Shown: positions 1 to 10,929, counted from the stretch's first letter. The stretch is DNA of 64,000 bases from Ditylenchus dipsaci (GCA_004194705.1 SADC01000345.1:1-64000); one strand, 5' to 3'. Translations and numbers: made by a program. The notes: generated from the sequence alone by a model not told the origin.

Positions 1-859
1 CCCTTTAAGTTTAAGGTGTCTTAATTTGCTTTTCAAAACGGGGAAATACTTGGTCCACTTTGCATTTGCCCATCATTTTGTCAATAATGTTTTGAAATTA
101 TTTTAATAAAAAAATCAAATTTGCTTAAGATTTTAAATTATTCATTGTCGCGCCCCTTATGCTCGACTATGCCAGATCGGACTATTTATCCGACTTCACT
201 GCTCACAACGTCAAAACCCAAATGCTCACCCACTCCAAAGACTATTTTTCTCCGAACCTACCTTTTTAAATTACCTTGCTATTTTTTAACCTTAACTTAT
301 TGCAATGTAGACTGTGCTGATCTTTAGCTAATAGCCCTGGTATCGACGGTGCAAAGTGTGAAATAAATGAATAATGAAAAAGTTGGCTTAGAGAAAAATA
401 CTTTTGGAGGGGGGCGAACACTTGAGCTGCCTTAAAATTTTGAGTTTTTTTGTAAAAAACAATAACCAAATGATTCTTGTGCTACTTGATAAATTATTGC
501 TAAACTTTAATTCTAACTTTTTTGTTGCTTGTGTTAGAAACAGATGCGTGTCCTTTTCTTAGATGTTTCAAAGGTAAAGTTCAAAAATAATAATTCTTTT
601 CAAAGGGTATTGACTTTTAGGAAGCAAATCGTCTCAAATCGTCTCGCCCCAAAAGTAAAAACAACTTAATACTTTTTTATTTCAAAAATTGGTAATGTTC
701 GAAATTTTCCATTTTATTTTTTTATCTACACCTAAAATTTCAATTTCATGCATTGTTAAAATTTCAGAGTATAATTGATGGTAGTCTTCTATGTTCTTCG
801 ATTTGGCAATGTCAAGCAACGTTAAACTTACAAAATACTAGAAATTTCAATCAGGTTCG
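1..859. other. AT-rich stretch, no gene seen
   Basis: Only short chance open frames rich in Phe, Leu, Lys and Asn are present. I see no splice-bounded exon, tRNA or clear terminal inverted repeat. Confidence 0.6.
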
Positions 860-1190
860 AGGGTTCGACTTTGAAATGTGCATGTAGTTGAACCTCGGTT
901 GAACCCTGGATCGCCCACGCCCAGAGCGGTGCAAAATTATCGCCTCGGAACCGCTCTATGACCTGGGGTGGGCGCCCGTGGCGCAGCGCACTGCGTTACG
1001 AACATATCAGGTAGTTTTTTTCAACCTGTTTATTATAATTCAGCTATTTCATAAGGCCAATTTAATGGAAAATTCAAAATTGAAGCCTTCTTACAAATTT
1101 ATGGACGCCCGGGCGGGGCGGACCATCACTGGATGTGTGGCATGGAAGGGCCCCCCCCTTCCATGCCACGGGGGGTGTAGTTGAGTCCTT
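860..1190. repeat. GC-rich island with perfect hairpin
   Basis: A locally GC-rich block in an AT-rich neighbourhood. At 1139-1150 and 1156-1167 a 12-bp perfect inverted repeat (GGCATGGAAGGG and its complement) encloses a short C run. Upstream are repeated GAGGTTC and GGGTTC words and a piece resembling a tRNA A box (GTGGCGCAGCG, about 978-990), but no paired B box at the right distance. It is probably the remnant of a mobile element; its family is not identified. Confidence 0.45.
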
Positions 1191-1800
1191 GCTTTAAGGA
1201 GGTGGGGGTTAAAGTGCAAAGTATTTTTCTGAAAAAAAAAAGCAATGGATGACGTGGCCTTTTAAATTTCGGTGGTGAAATATTCAACCAAAGAGTGATC
1301 AGTCAGGATGTTAATCGAAAATTTTACATCGAATATTTACTCATGCCTTTTTCGAAAATTGTCCTCTCATACGAAAATATTCGATCAACGAATGATCAGT
1401 GGGATGTTAATTGAAAAGATATAGATATCATGGATATTTTCTTGATAGCTATATAGAAAACCTTGAAGCTTCTTTCTCATTAAATATTCTGCAGTGCAGC
1501 AGCCTGAACTCCTGCTTTACTGTTTATCACTCAAACATTTTCGTTTTTGCCTCACTGCCTCTTTGCTAAACTTTTTATTTTTTTTGAATCTGAAAGAAAT
1601 ACCTATTTTCAGATCTGCCTTACCACTGTATACGGGACTTCTTGGTTGGCCAAACACACTGTAAAAAACCGTTTTTAAAAGTGTTCTTAGTTGTTGTTAG
1701 TGCGTTAGGGGGTGGGGTTTAAAGTGCACTAGCACCAATATTTGATGACTGTACGATGAATTAAATAACTACGTATTAAGTGGACTGCATTAGCAGGCTG
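1191..1800. other. AT-rich stretch, no gene seen
   Basis: No exon-like frame. Two short similar pieces (AACCAAAGAGTGATCAGTC near 1285 and ATCAACGAATGATCAGTG near 1384) suggest a small internal duplication. Confidence 0.5.
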
Positions 1801-2125
1801 TACAGAGTGCTTCCTAAAGCAAGAGGCATATAATATTTTCGTTCAGTTGTTCCTGTGATTCTCTTTTGCATTTAAAATGATCATAAATTTTATTTTCATG
1901 AAGAAATCATCAAAATTTTGATCATCATATACAGAGTGCTTCACAACTTTGCTTTTAATGGCTTTGTAAAGGCGTATTCATTTTAGTTCAGTTGTCTCTG
2001 TGATTTCCTTTTCATTAAAAATCGTCATAAATTTTATTTCATAAACGAAATCATCAAAATTTCGATTTTTATACACAGGAGTGCTTCAGAACTTTGCTTT
2101 CAGTGTCTTCGTAAACAGGCATAGT
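1801..2125 (+). repeat. Tandem repeat, about 130-140 bp unit, 2.5 copies
   Basis: The word TACAGAGTGCTTC restarts near 1801, 1930 and 2072. After each of the first two restarts come the same landmarks: TTCAGTTGTYYCTGTGAT, then TCATAAATTTTATTTTCAT, then AAATCATCAAAATTT. The third unit is partial. No protein product is apparent. Confidence 0.75.
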
Positions 2126-3109
2126 CAAGAAAAAGCCACTTTTTGTTCTTGAACACTTTATTTTCACTTCAAAATTTTGGGTTTTTTTAAATATTTGTAT
2201 TTGACTTGTGATCATGTATGTAATTGTTTTCGGTAAAAGTGCTACATTATTATTATTTCAAATTTCAAAACAATTTATCCTGCATTTGTATATTTGTTGT
2301 ATTAAATTGCTTTTATTAAAAGATGCTGATAGATAATGATAGAGATAGTTTACAGATGTTTGAAGAACAAATAGGCTGTTGAAATTTGCCAAATCCTGTG
2401 CACTTAATTGAGAAATATTTTGTTAAAAAAGCATGAAAAAGCCAGAGACACCGAAAATCTGAAAAAACCAAATTATCAGCATAGCACCTTTTTAATGATC
2501 ATTTTTAAATGTTCTACTTCTCTGTAGAAAAAATAGTCTCAAATTTTTCAACCAGCAAAAGTAGATTGTTTTGTTTTCCGTAACACCTTTTTTGTTCTTT
2601 CACGAGCTCTAGATTTTTTTGCATTTATTTATATTTTAAGTGTAAGTACCCAGTCAAACGAACAGTGGTTCGCTCAGTATATTTCTCTTAGAACCTTAGA
2701 TTCATCTTGCGTAGTAGTCAAGGGCTAGAATCTCGTTTAGTTCATAGGCATGGAACTGTTTTTCATCTTCACCAGTCTGGTCTAATGTATTAGATATGGT
2801 GGGCATTCTTTAGGCATCAACCCTACATCTATTTTAGAAAAAAGGGGGCTCTCGAAGTTTCATTGATCAGTCTCCTGCAAAGGATTCTCCTCGTGAAGCC
2901 GGATTAAATAATGTGTTTTTTATACTCATAAGATGCTCTTGTCTGGGCTGTCTAAAAGTGTGTCATTTGCTTACACCTGAATAATTATGGCTGAAGCACA
3001 CAATATGTGTGTCGTCCGAAATACCTAAAAAATGTTTGAAATTTAACGTGCAAAAAAACTTTTTAATATTAGGAAAGCACTATTTCCCAAGAAAAAAAAT
3101 ATCCAAAAA
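2126..3109. other. AT-rich stretch, no gene seen
   Basis: No conserved open frame, RNA gene or bounded repeat was recognised. Confidence 0.5.
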
Positions 3110-3385
3110 GTATATTTTCGAATTGGCGCCAAATATTTTTGGAGGAATAAGGCTGTATAGGATTAAAAGGGAACAAAATGTGACCACTTATAATACAGGG
3201 CCTATTAACACAAGATGTAAAACATATTTTTGAATGCTGGGGCCTGCCGCATAAAAAAACTCTGGTATGCATACATTTATGCATCCAGAGTCACTCTCGA
3301 GTGATTTGCGTCTTAGGTATGTGGGTGTGCGCACCTCAACCCAAGCAAATAAGCCTCCTTCTGGGGCGCAGGGGGCTTGGTTGCT
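3110..3385 (+). repeat. Dispersed hairpin repeat family (GCGCAGGGGGCTT), copy 1
   Basis: Shares landmarks in the same order with copies near 26.05-26.2, 35.98-36.2, 51.86-52.1 and 62.94-63.15 kb: AATAAGGCTGTATAGG, CAGGGCCTA, GGGCCTGCCGCATAAA, CTGGTATGCAT, GCATCCAGAGTCACTCTCGAGTG, a GTCT(T/A)AGGTA word and GGGGCGCAGGGGGCTTGG. It is non-coding and probably a nonautonomous element. Short inner palindromes (TGCATACATTTATGCA) can fold. Confidence 0.75.
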
Positions 3386-5149
3386 ATGATTGCTTTGCTT
3401 GATTGCTATGAAAGTGCTCTTGTGAGTGTTTGATAAAAAATGTGAGTGTGAGTCTTTTTTCGTGTTAACCACCCTTACAGCCATCCCACACTATCCTTCA
3501 TGGTAACAACAACAAAATATTTAGAAAAAATGCAAAACTTTAGAATATTATATTTTTTTTTGTGCTAATATTTGTCTGTTGGAACACATTTATATTATCT
3601 GTCAACTGTGTAGAGACTATCAACTCAGGTTAGACCAAATTTTAACATTTCTTTTATTAAAGTAACACTGACAGCCGCTTCTTGGCTTCAATTTTCACTA
3701 TAAAATAGTAACTAAAAAACGTCTTAACTCAGTTTTTCTGCTTGACACTGTCAAGGCCAAGTGTGCCAAGTATTTGGCTAGAGTTCGAATTTCACAAGAC
3801 GGTGCGAAATCTAGAAGGATTTAAATGGGCGAAAACGCTTTTGTAAAAAGGCTATCTTCACTCACTCTTCAATACAACTGTCAAATTGAGACAATGAACA
3901 TTTGAATTCTCGAAAAATTCAATGTTTGAATATTTATTGTCTTTTATTATTGAAATTTGAGAGTGGTATTAACATTTCAAAGCAGTTTCATAGAAAAACC
4001 GACCATGCTAAATACGAATAGAACGTTTGTATTGCTATATCTTTATTTGCAATAAAAAATGATTTAGTATCAGCACAGGAAAAGATGAATAGCAAAAACT
4101 GCCAAGAATTTATTTTTTTAAAAGTGATAATTTTTTCTGCATTTTAGTTTCCATTAAAAATAGCAATTTTCTTTTCGGGGTGCCTAAAAAAGGACAAATC
4201 TTTTTTAAAAAAACGATTCGGAGCCCTGGTTTTTATCAATTTAGTGTATGTACCTAGAGTGGATTTCTTAAAATATTTGAAGTAATGAAAAACGACTAAG
4301 AAAGGGGTTTTCAAAAAACTGAATTCGAAGACATGTTATTAGTGAAATTCTGCATCAGGAGCAACAGATGTTACAATCGTTCGTTACAACCGGCCGTGAC
4401 GAAAAATGAAACCTTTTGACCCGGCCGTTTTTCTTCTGCACTGGAAGCCTGACTTGGTACACTCAGGTATATATAAAAGCCGCTTTAAAAAAGTACTGGA
4501 CATGTTTGACGTTCAATTCTGCAAGGAATATACCGAACTGCAAGAAAGTTCAGTAATGTTAATCTTCATATAACCAAAAAAGAAAGAGAGAGAAAACTGT
4601 TAGATATTATATCATATAGTAATATTTTTTAGAATCAAAAACATTGAGGTAAAAGGCAATCTTAAGCACGTTAGGCTATATTACACACCCTTGGCAGAAG
4701 ATGGAAAACGTTTTATTTTGAAAATAGATGCTTTTAAAAGGTATGGATTGGTTTGAAAAATTTTTATATAGTAATTTGACTGCGTTTGTCAGTCACGAAG
4801 TGTTTTTTCTGAACGTAAGATAATCCAGTTAAAGTTGCCAGGAACAATTCAGCCGTGTTGAAATATAGCCTTTCAAAAAATTAAATGTTTTAAAAAATGT
4901 CCAGAAACTTGAGAAATTGAAACAACTTGAACTTTTGGTCATTTTTTGAAAAAATTGTTGGAGGAAGAAGGGCGGGGCAAAAGGGTCATGCATACGCTTA
5001 TAAAAAAGCTGCCCGCTGATTCAAAAAATTTTCAACTTGATTTTTAATCAAACGAGATTAGAATTCGATTTAAGGAATTTCTTTGTTAAAAACCAAGTCG
5101 AAAATTCGCACAAAAGTTAATTTTTGACAAAGTTTACAATTTTCATGAC
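3386..5149. other. AT-rich stretch, no gene seen
   Basis: No supported exon. TGTGAGTG words near 3421-3453 are the only microsatellite-like feature. Confidence 0.5.
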
Positions 5150-5350
5150 CACAACAAGCTATTTTGTGCATAGTTAATCACGGCTAATGGTTACCTTAGT
5201 GAACATAATCAACTGTGAATAAATACTGTTGACTGTAGCTGATTATTATTCATAGTTGACCACAGTTATTTTTTTTTATAATTAATCGCAGCTAATTGGT
5301 TTGTTTACTGAAAATAATTAACTGTGGACGTGTTGACTGTAATTAATAAT
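5150..5350 (+). repeat. CTGTAGTTGATTATT dispersed repeat, interrupted copy (left part)
   Basis: Contains the family's alternating words TTGACTGTAG, TTGATTATTATTCATAG, TTGACCACAGTTA and TAATYRCAGCTAATTGG. The copy is interrupted by the TA-flanked foldback that follows and resumes at 5592. Other copies lie near 25.7, 27.2, 36.6, 37.0, 51.1 and 53.0 kb. The words are partly mutually complementary (TTAACTGTGG against CCACAGTTAA). Confidence 0.75.
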
Positions 5351-5352
5351 TA

Positions 5353-5589
5353 CCGTATAACCTCTATTAAACGGGCACCCCTACAGTTAACGTTTTTCAA
5401 ATTTGCTTTGCTTTTTTAACCCCGATATTGTTTGTTTTTCAAAACAGACGACCACTCATTTGTAGAGTTTGTGAAGTTCTACAAAATGAGTGTCGTCCGT
5501 TTCGAAAAATAAACAACATTGGGGTTAAAAAAGCAAAGCAAATTTGAAAAACGTAACTGTAGGGGTGCCCGTTTAATAGAGGTATACGG
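5353..5589. mobile_element. TA-flanked foldback MITE, 237 bp
   Basis: Nearly the whole element is one inverted repeat. The left arm begins CCGTATAACCTCTATTAAAC and the right arm is its complement with small indels; a short loop centres near 5470. It is flanked by TA on both sides and splits a CTGTAGTTGATTATT repeat, so it inserted later. TA duplication and CCGTAT ends suggest a mariner-like nonautonomous element. It carries no coding capacity. Confidence 0.85.
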
Positions 5590-5591
5590 TA

Positions 5592-5716
5592 TTCATAGTT
5601 GACCACAGTTAATTTGTTCGATAGTTTATAACAAATAATCGGTTTCTTTTTGTCGATTAACTGTATGAAAAATTAACTGTGGTAGATTACTATTCGTAGT
5701 TGACCATCTCTATATA
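5592..5716 (+). repeat. CTGTAGTTGATTATT dispersed repeat, right part
   Basis: Continuation of the copy interrupted at 5353-5589: TTCATAGTTGACCACAG follows directly from the AATTAATAAT left of the insertion. Confidence 0.7.
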
Positions 5717-5861
5717 GTATTTGGGTCGGGTGGTTGGGTCACACTTTTGAAAGAAGGCCGAAATCACCAGGATGGAGCCCGAACCATGTTGTTTTCACCA
5801 ACATCAAGATGAGTTACCTCATCACGTGAGTAACCCAGAACCACAAGTAAAGTACCCGAAC

Positions 5862-7190
5862 TAGAGATGTGCATTTGTCATTTAACGACATCATAACGAT
5901 ACGATATTTTTGAGCTAATTTCCAACGATCGATATAACGATACGATATTAATTTTAGCAACGATATATCGTTATGATATATGATATTTTTCCCCAGAAGC
6001 AGAGAAAGCTTGAAAAATCTTCCGCGGCTGCTGCGCCGCCTCAAATCCACTACAATATCTTCATAAAAGTTTATTGCTTTCTGATATCTACACTTCACAA
6101 CAACACATAAAATAACAATTAACACCTAATACTTAAAATTCAACATCCGCAGATTCTTGTTAAGAACAATAGCATCTCCGTATTTTCTGGATTCAGATTT
6201 GATCGTCTGTAGTCGTAGATGTCTCGCGCCACCGAAAAGAGTTGCTCACTGGCTGGACCAAATATCGGAGGTAAACGAGAGCACCGAGCAATCTTCGAGA
6301 CGAGAAACCACTTCCTTTTTCACTGCCGAATAAATCCGTGGCATTGCCCATTCTGTATAGTGCTTTCTACCTGGAACTTACACAGCATGTAATCTCTCGA
6401 ATCAAATAAGTGATGAAACTACTTTAAGGTACTCCCTGTCAGATGACGAAAAAAGAGCTCTAAACGTGTCACTTCCACAATCAAGAATGGCTGGTTTGTG
6501 CATGCAACGTGGTGGATAACCTTCCTGTCGAGAGCCGAGACTTCGTCTAAAACAAATTTCTCAAAAAACCAACAAACAACATAGGCATTACCTGTTCCCT
6601 TGATCACAAACTGTTGTAGCCCTTTGCATGGCCTCCTTCTTTGCTTGCTCTCCTTTCTCCATCTCTGCCAGTTGCTCTTTGTATTGCGGATGCTTCCCGA
6701 GATGAGCTTTCAAGTTTGTGACTCCTTGTGTGACATCGATATCTTCTTTGCGCATGCATTGCACTCTGATTTAGTAGACGAAAGCTTGTTGAAAAAGAAT
6801 CGGCCAGCTTCATCTCCGTCGAGCTTGAGTTTCCAGAGTAGGCTCATCTAAGAATAAAAGTTTTATTTATGAGAGAATTAACGAGCGCAAAACAGCGACC
6901 AAAAATAACGCAAACGAAGCAAGGCGATGATTCTTTTGCGACAATAGATGCCACAACAGTCAGCAAAATGATACCAAAAATTGTGCCGTAGGCGAAAATT
7001 TTAGTGAAAACATCGCGCAAATTTTAAACAAAAAATCTCAAATTGCTAGGCGATATTTTTTAAAAAGACGATAGGCGATATGCGATATTTTCAAAAATGG
7101 TGCAGCGATATTCGCGATCGATATTTTTGGTCAAATTAGGACCGATCGATCGATATTTACGATACGATATATCGATCGTGCACATCTCTA
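5862..7190 (-). mobile_element. hAT transposon, internally deleted, 8-bp TSD
   Basis: Terminal inverted repeats TAGAGATGTGCA and its complement are flanked by a perfect 8-bp duplication, ACCCGAAC, at 5854-5861 and 7191-7198. The subterminal regions are packed with CGATA/TATCG words (for example CGATATATCGTTATGATA). The interior encodes minus-strand remnants of a hAT transposase (BED finger and C-terminal dimerisation domain) with the catalytic middle missing. At 1.33 kb it is well short of an autonomous hAT (usually 2.5-5 kb), so it is probably a deletion derivative mobilised in trans. Confidence 0.92.
6140..6850 (-). pseudogene. hAT transposase remnant (BED finger and hATC)
   Basis: At 6591-6850 a frame reads a BED-type finger: ECNAC, then after a one-base frame break near 6745, VTNLKAHLGKH (Cys-x2-Cys then His-x4-His), followed by a Lys/Glu-rich tail that ends at AACAG|GTAATG, a plausible splice donor. 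Further along the minus strand, CTNQPFLIVE near 6490 matches the conserved region after the finger. At 6140-6257 [13 protein letters not shown] and [10 protein letters not shown] match the hAT C-terminal dimerisation domain, ending in a stop at 6140. A piece reading SFTSDIW immediately precedes it, so hundreds of catalytic-core residues have been deleted. Frames are broken, so this is not functional. BED binds DNA and hATC dimerises in intact family members. Confidence 0.85.
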
Positions 7191-7444
7191 ACCCGAACCA
7201 CCAGGAAAGGGACAGGAGCACGTGGATATCACTACCTGCAATACAAAACGGTAAAAATGCCCAATGGAATTTTTCCAAACGGTTAAAATACTTCATTCCA
7301 CATTAGCGTTTTCGTTGGTTATTTACTCTCAAGTTACAAGTAATCTTCAAGTTACTAGAATGGTTTGCTTTTGATAAAAAAATTTTTCGAATTACTAAAA
7401 ATCTTGTTGACTACTGAAACCACTTGGTTTGGTTGTTCAGACCA

Positions 7445-7592
7445 TAGGCGTACCCAGGATTGCAAAATTTTTCCTGCCGGGAGGGGCTTAAAAGGCTAAG
7501 TAGACTAAAAATTCTACCCAAAGGGGCTAATCCTTATTAAAAATCCTGATGGAGGGGCTAAAGCCCGGCTAGCCCCACCCTGGGTACGCAAA
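7445..7592. mobile_element. Short inverted-repeat element (GCGTACCCAGG ends)
   Basis: The ends GGCGTACCCAGG and CCTGGGTACGC are inverted, with a second inner pair of GGGGCTAA/TTAGCCCC-like words. Target duplication is not clear. It is probably a MITE of about 150 bp. Confidence 0.55.
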
Positions 7593-7604
7593 ATCTATTC
7601 GCTT

Positions 7605-8020
7605 AACGCCGTAAATGGATATCCACTTGACCAGAAGATACCCATTTCGGGTTTTGGAGTCAGGGTAGATAAAATTGAGATTTTAATCTTATCAAACCTT
7701 ATTCACGTCACAATTTACATTTGATAGCATGGTTTGCTTTTGATTTAATTTTTTTTTCAAAATTTCAAGTTATCCAAGTGGGTCCAACCTGGACCAGGGG
7801 TACCCACCCCTGATTTTGGGGTTCGGGTGGGTGAAATCGGGATTTCGGTCTTATCAAACCTAATTTCTTGCACGATTTCACATATGATAGCATGTTTTGT
7901 TTTTCAAACTATTGAAAGATAATTTTTCAGGTTCTCCAGGTGGATATCCACCTGGTTAGGTGGTACCTAATGGATGTTAGGGTTAGATGTTTGGGTTCCG
8001 GTGGTAAAATCGTGAATTTG
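7605..8020 (+). repeat. Tandem repeat, about 165 bp unit
   Basis: Landmarks GGATATCCACYTG, then GGGTT(T/C)(T/G)GGG, then GATTT-CTTATCAAACCT and GATAGCATG recur near 7617, 7785 and 7940. A related piece lies at about 5730-5850, on the other side of the hAT insertion. The unit is rich in WGGTACCC words and non-coding. Confidence 0.65.
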
Positions 8021-8089
8021 GTAAAGTAAAATAAAAGTAAAATTACCGAATGCTTATTTGCAATGCAGTATTTTTCCCACCTGGAAGTA

Positions 8090-8215
8090 TTTCATGGACA
8101 TTATCCCATTTGGAAAAAGTCTATGGGCATATTCCCGTTTGGCATTTTTACCGTTGGGCAGTTTTACCATAGGGCATTTTTACCGTTTGGCATTTCGCCG
8201 AAGAATAATTTGCAT
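8090..8215 (+). repeat. Minisatellite of TTTACCGTTKGGCAT units
   Basis: At least four imperfect repeats of a roughly 20-bp unit (TTTGGCATTTTTACCGT, TGGGCAGTTTTACCAT, GGGCATTTTTACCGT, TTGGCATTTCGCCG). Confidence 0.65.
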
Positions 8216-8245
8216 TAGCACTTTCCTCATTCGTCATTATGCCAA

Positions 8246-8428
8246 ATGGTAAATAAAATATGCTGTGATAAATTAGTGAACAAATTAAAAGAAATAATTC
8301 AAGATTCGGTTCAGGCGATTAGTTATAGATGTTGTTCCAGAACCTTCAGCATAATACCAGAAGCAGACGAAATGGCATTGGTTTACAAAGCTAGTGTTAC
8401 TGGTATGAATAGATATAAATTAGTGTAG
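8246..8428 (+). CDS. Short unidentified open frame
   Basis: A 60-codon frame with balanced composition, including a Cys-Cys pair (CCDKLV and YRCCSRTF). I recognise no domain. No nearby acceptor or donor proves it is an exon. It could be a degraded exon or chance. Confidence 0.2.
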   Translation: MVNKICCDKLVNKLKEIIQDSVQAISYRCCSRTFSIIPEADEMALVYKASVTGMNRYKLV

Positions 8429-8994
8429 ATAGAATTTGCAAAAACTCCGAAGAAGACATTGCTGCTGAATTTTTGCCTTAGTATTTTTCGTAACATTAAA
8501 AATCGCTTCATTTAAATAAGGCTTATTCAAAAGCTCTAAGTTTTAGATCTATGAAAAAATAGCGCTCTGCTCAATATTGCTTTTTAGTGACTGAATATTG
8601 ATTTTGAAATACAAGACATTTTATTGCATGAAGCAACGGATAATTGTCAATCCATTGTCAACAAATTTGTCTTAAAAGGGAGCTTTTGCGGCCACCTTTT
8701 GACATTGACTATTTTTACCTTTTTTTTCTTTTTTCCCAAAACTTATTTTCAATCAGGGTGTTTGTCACTTAATCGATAGAGAAAATCTGAGCTACAAAAT
8801 AATGTGAAGATATCTACGATGAGTAATCAAAATTAAAGAAATAAAGGTAAAATAGTCAATGTCAAAAGGTGACCCCAAAAGTGTTTTTTTTCCAAAATGT
8901 TTTTTTAGATTAAAGCTAAAATAATTTCCATGTTTTCAACATAATGCATAGCAAGTAGATTCTCTATGCCTTTTATGATACTAAATCTTGCTCG
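8429..8994. other. Intergenic, weak inverted repeat
   Basis: TAAAAGGGAGCTTTTGCGGCCACCT-type sequence near 8675-8700 is mirrored near 8860-8890 (GTCAATGTCAAAAGGTGAC...), with TTGACATTGACTATTTT complementary to AAAATAGTCAATGTCAA. This indicates a decayed foldback of about 240 bp. No gene. Confidence 0.45.
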
Positions 8995-9085
8995 GAATTA
9001 TGTCTAAGGAAAGTAAGTACGCGCATCTCTGACTCTTAAGCCTCCTGCGTCCCCTTCGGGTCGCAGAGGGCTTCGTGTTTCAGAG
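8995..9085. repeat. Hairpin repeat family fragment
   Basis: A partial copy of the family seen at 3.1 kb: GAATTATGTCTAAGG, then GCGCATCTCTGACTC, then CCCCTTCGGGTCGCAGAGGG. Confidence 0.7.
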
Positions 9086-9116
9086 AATATTCTTGTCATG
9101 CTCTATGTTGAAAAAC

Positions 9117-9349
9117 ATGGTAAAACTAGAACAAAAAATTCTAGATGAATTGAATGAAAATGTAGAAGGGTTTGCAACAGGAACTCTAGTAGGAGGTGTT
9201 TTGATGGACGAATTACTCTGGCTGATGAAACAGCAAACAGCCCAGTAGTAGTACTTGTTGTAGAAAGAGCGGCAAAGTATTTCACTAAAACTGACTTCAA
9301 CTCAATAATTTATGATGAACAAGAGGCAGAAAAAATAATAACCTACTAA
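9117..9349 (+). pseudogene. Unidentified broken coding fragment
   Basis: An ATG at 9117 opens a Glu/Leu-rich 43-codon frame (KLEQKILDELNENVEG) ending in a stop. A second frame takes over without a splice signal (SPVVVLVVERAAKYF then DEQEAEKIITY) and stops at 9347-9349. Both halves have coding-like composition, so one exon with a frameshift is the simplest reading. No family recognised. Confidence 0.3.
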
Positions 9350-9744
9350 GTATGCTTCAATTAATTTATCGGCCATTTGTATAACAACTCATATTGACTC
9401 CACATATGCATATTTGCGTGATCGAAACATCCCAGTTTATCTTTTTTGAGAAAGAAGGTCATTTCGGTGGTTGAAAAAAAACTTCACTATAAAAGCCAAA
9501 ACTTGAATTTCTCAGCGAAACTTGAGGTCACCACTCGGAAACATGTTGCTCAGCCACAAATCGGAGCCAAAAAACACTCAATATGAGCCAGAAGATGACA
9601 CGAGCTGCAAAGTTCTTGGCAGTGGTGTGCAAGGGGGGGGGGACACGTGCGCCCTCCTGTTAGATTTATTTCTTTATCAGTGAGATGTCTTCGAAAAATT
9701 AAAAACGGTGTAAGTAGAATGACCTTAAAAATTTAAGTGCTACC

Positions 9745-9840
9745 CCACCCCCTGTCAGAAAAAAAATATGGCTATTTTGGAGTGAAGGAGTACGAAAAAA
9801 GTTATGGCTATTTTGGAGTAAAGGAGTACGAAAAAAAGTC
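9745..9840 (+). repeat. Short tandem duplication, about 38 bp unit
   Basis: ATGGCTATTTTGGAGT with AAGGAGTACGAAAAAA occurs twice back to back (about 9768-9802 and 9805-9839), differing by a few bases. Confidence 0.8.
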
Positions 9841-9858
9841 GCACTCATCGGGAGCTTG

Positions 9859-10023
9859 ACTTTAATACAACATTTACGTTCAGATTTTTCTGAAAGCTGT
9901 GAAAAAGACAACGTGTTCGACATTCAAAGTGATAATTCAGAAGATACTACTAGAAAACGTCGAGCGATTAATAACATCAATGATTTTGTATACGACAGGC
10001 AACAACCGCACTGGAACAATCGG
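9859..10023 (+). CDS. Possible exon, unidentified
   Basis: An acidic, Ser/Asp-rich open stretch (CEKDNVFDIQSDNSEDTTRK, then NNINDFVYDRQQPHW) runs up to a possible donor, CGG|GTATTT, at 10023/10024. The composition is protein-like and unlike the surrounding AT-rich noise. No domain recognised and neighbouring exons are not certain. Confidence 0.3.
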
Positions 10024-10111
10024 GTATTTTATTTATCAGCATAAACAAGCAATGTTTTAAGCAGGAAAAAAAATTCTGTCTTACTTATCCATGCAACTAA
10101 TGAAAACGGGA

Positions 10112-10322
10112 TCAGCACACCCCTTCGAAAATATAAATTTCATTTTCTGCAGCTGGAAGGACCACTTTTTGAACGTAACCTAAATTGTCAGAGGACTCTT
10201 TTTTAGGGCTTACCTTTTTTGCAGCTGTTTTCATTGTCGAAGTGTTCCCCTTTTTTTGGTCCTTCCCACGAATTGGTCTAAAGACGGAGGAGTAGTGTAA
10301 TGCATCATGTTGGCCCACTAAT
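10112..10322 (-). CDS. Possible terminal exon, unidentified
   Basis: On the minus strand a good acceptor (GCTTTTTCAG) at 10323-10332 is followed by a 70-codon open frame ending in TGA. It contains a Lys-rich basic segment (TAAKKVSPKKESSDN) and a hydrophobic end (VQKVVLPAAENEIYIF). No family recognised. The acceptor plus continuous frame makes a real 3' exon plausible. Confidence 0.35.
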
Positions 10323-10698
10323 CTGAAAAAGCTGGTTCACTTCCAGCGAACACTATTTTTCTTGGGACAGAATCGAACACAAATTCTTCTAGCATGTGTT
10401 ATCATTATCTTATTACCGTATTTCTTCTTATAGAGCAACCTATTCGACTTTGAGGGTCTGTATATTGGAACAGTGTTGATATTTTGCAAATCTGTTTGAT
10501 ACATTTTTCAATTCCATCTAGCTATACCGATTCCGCTATTTCATGTTTGGCTTTTTAACCGAAAATCCTGGTAACGATCAAATTATTTGGCAGCTGATTT
10601 TATCTCTTTCACAGCCCGAGCTCTTCAGGTTTGTTCTAAAAATTGTAATTTTGTCCAAATATGGTCTAATACTTTGTCTTTAATGTTTTTACCATGTT

Positions 10699-10926
10699 TT
10701 GAGCATTTTTCAAAAATCATTTTTTAACAGAAAAATCGCACTGGGGGACCGAGTTCACATTTCATATGCAAACATTTTCAGACTCTCTTGGTTTCCCGAG
10801 GTAATTTTTTTCCACGAAAAAATAGTTAAATATGTAGACGTCGAGCCCACACTAGAGACATTGTTGAGGGGTTTTTATTCAATACACACATACAATGCAC
10901 GTCCCATAGACATAGGAGATTATTGA
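10699..10926 (+). CDS. Unidentified open frame
   Basis: A 75-codon frame with mixed, non-low-complexity composition (IALGDRVHISYANIF, then VKYVDVEPTLETLL) ends at TGA. No domain and no clear splice sites. Low support. Confidence 0.25.
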   Translation: MSIFQKSFFNRKIALGDRVHISYANIFRLSWFPEVIFFHEKIVKYVDVEPTLETLLRGFYSIHTYNARPIDIGDY

Positions 10927-10929
10927 TTT

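Noticed and set aside
860..1010. tRNA gene suggested by GTGGCGCAGCG
   Set aside because: A possible A box only; no B box or stems at the required distance.
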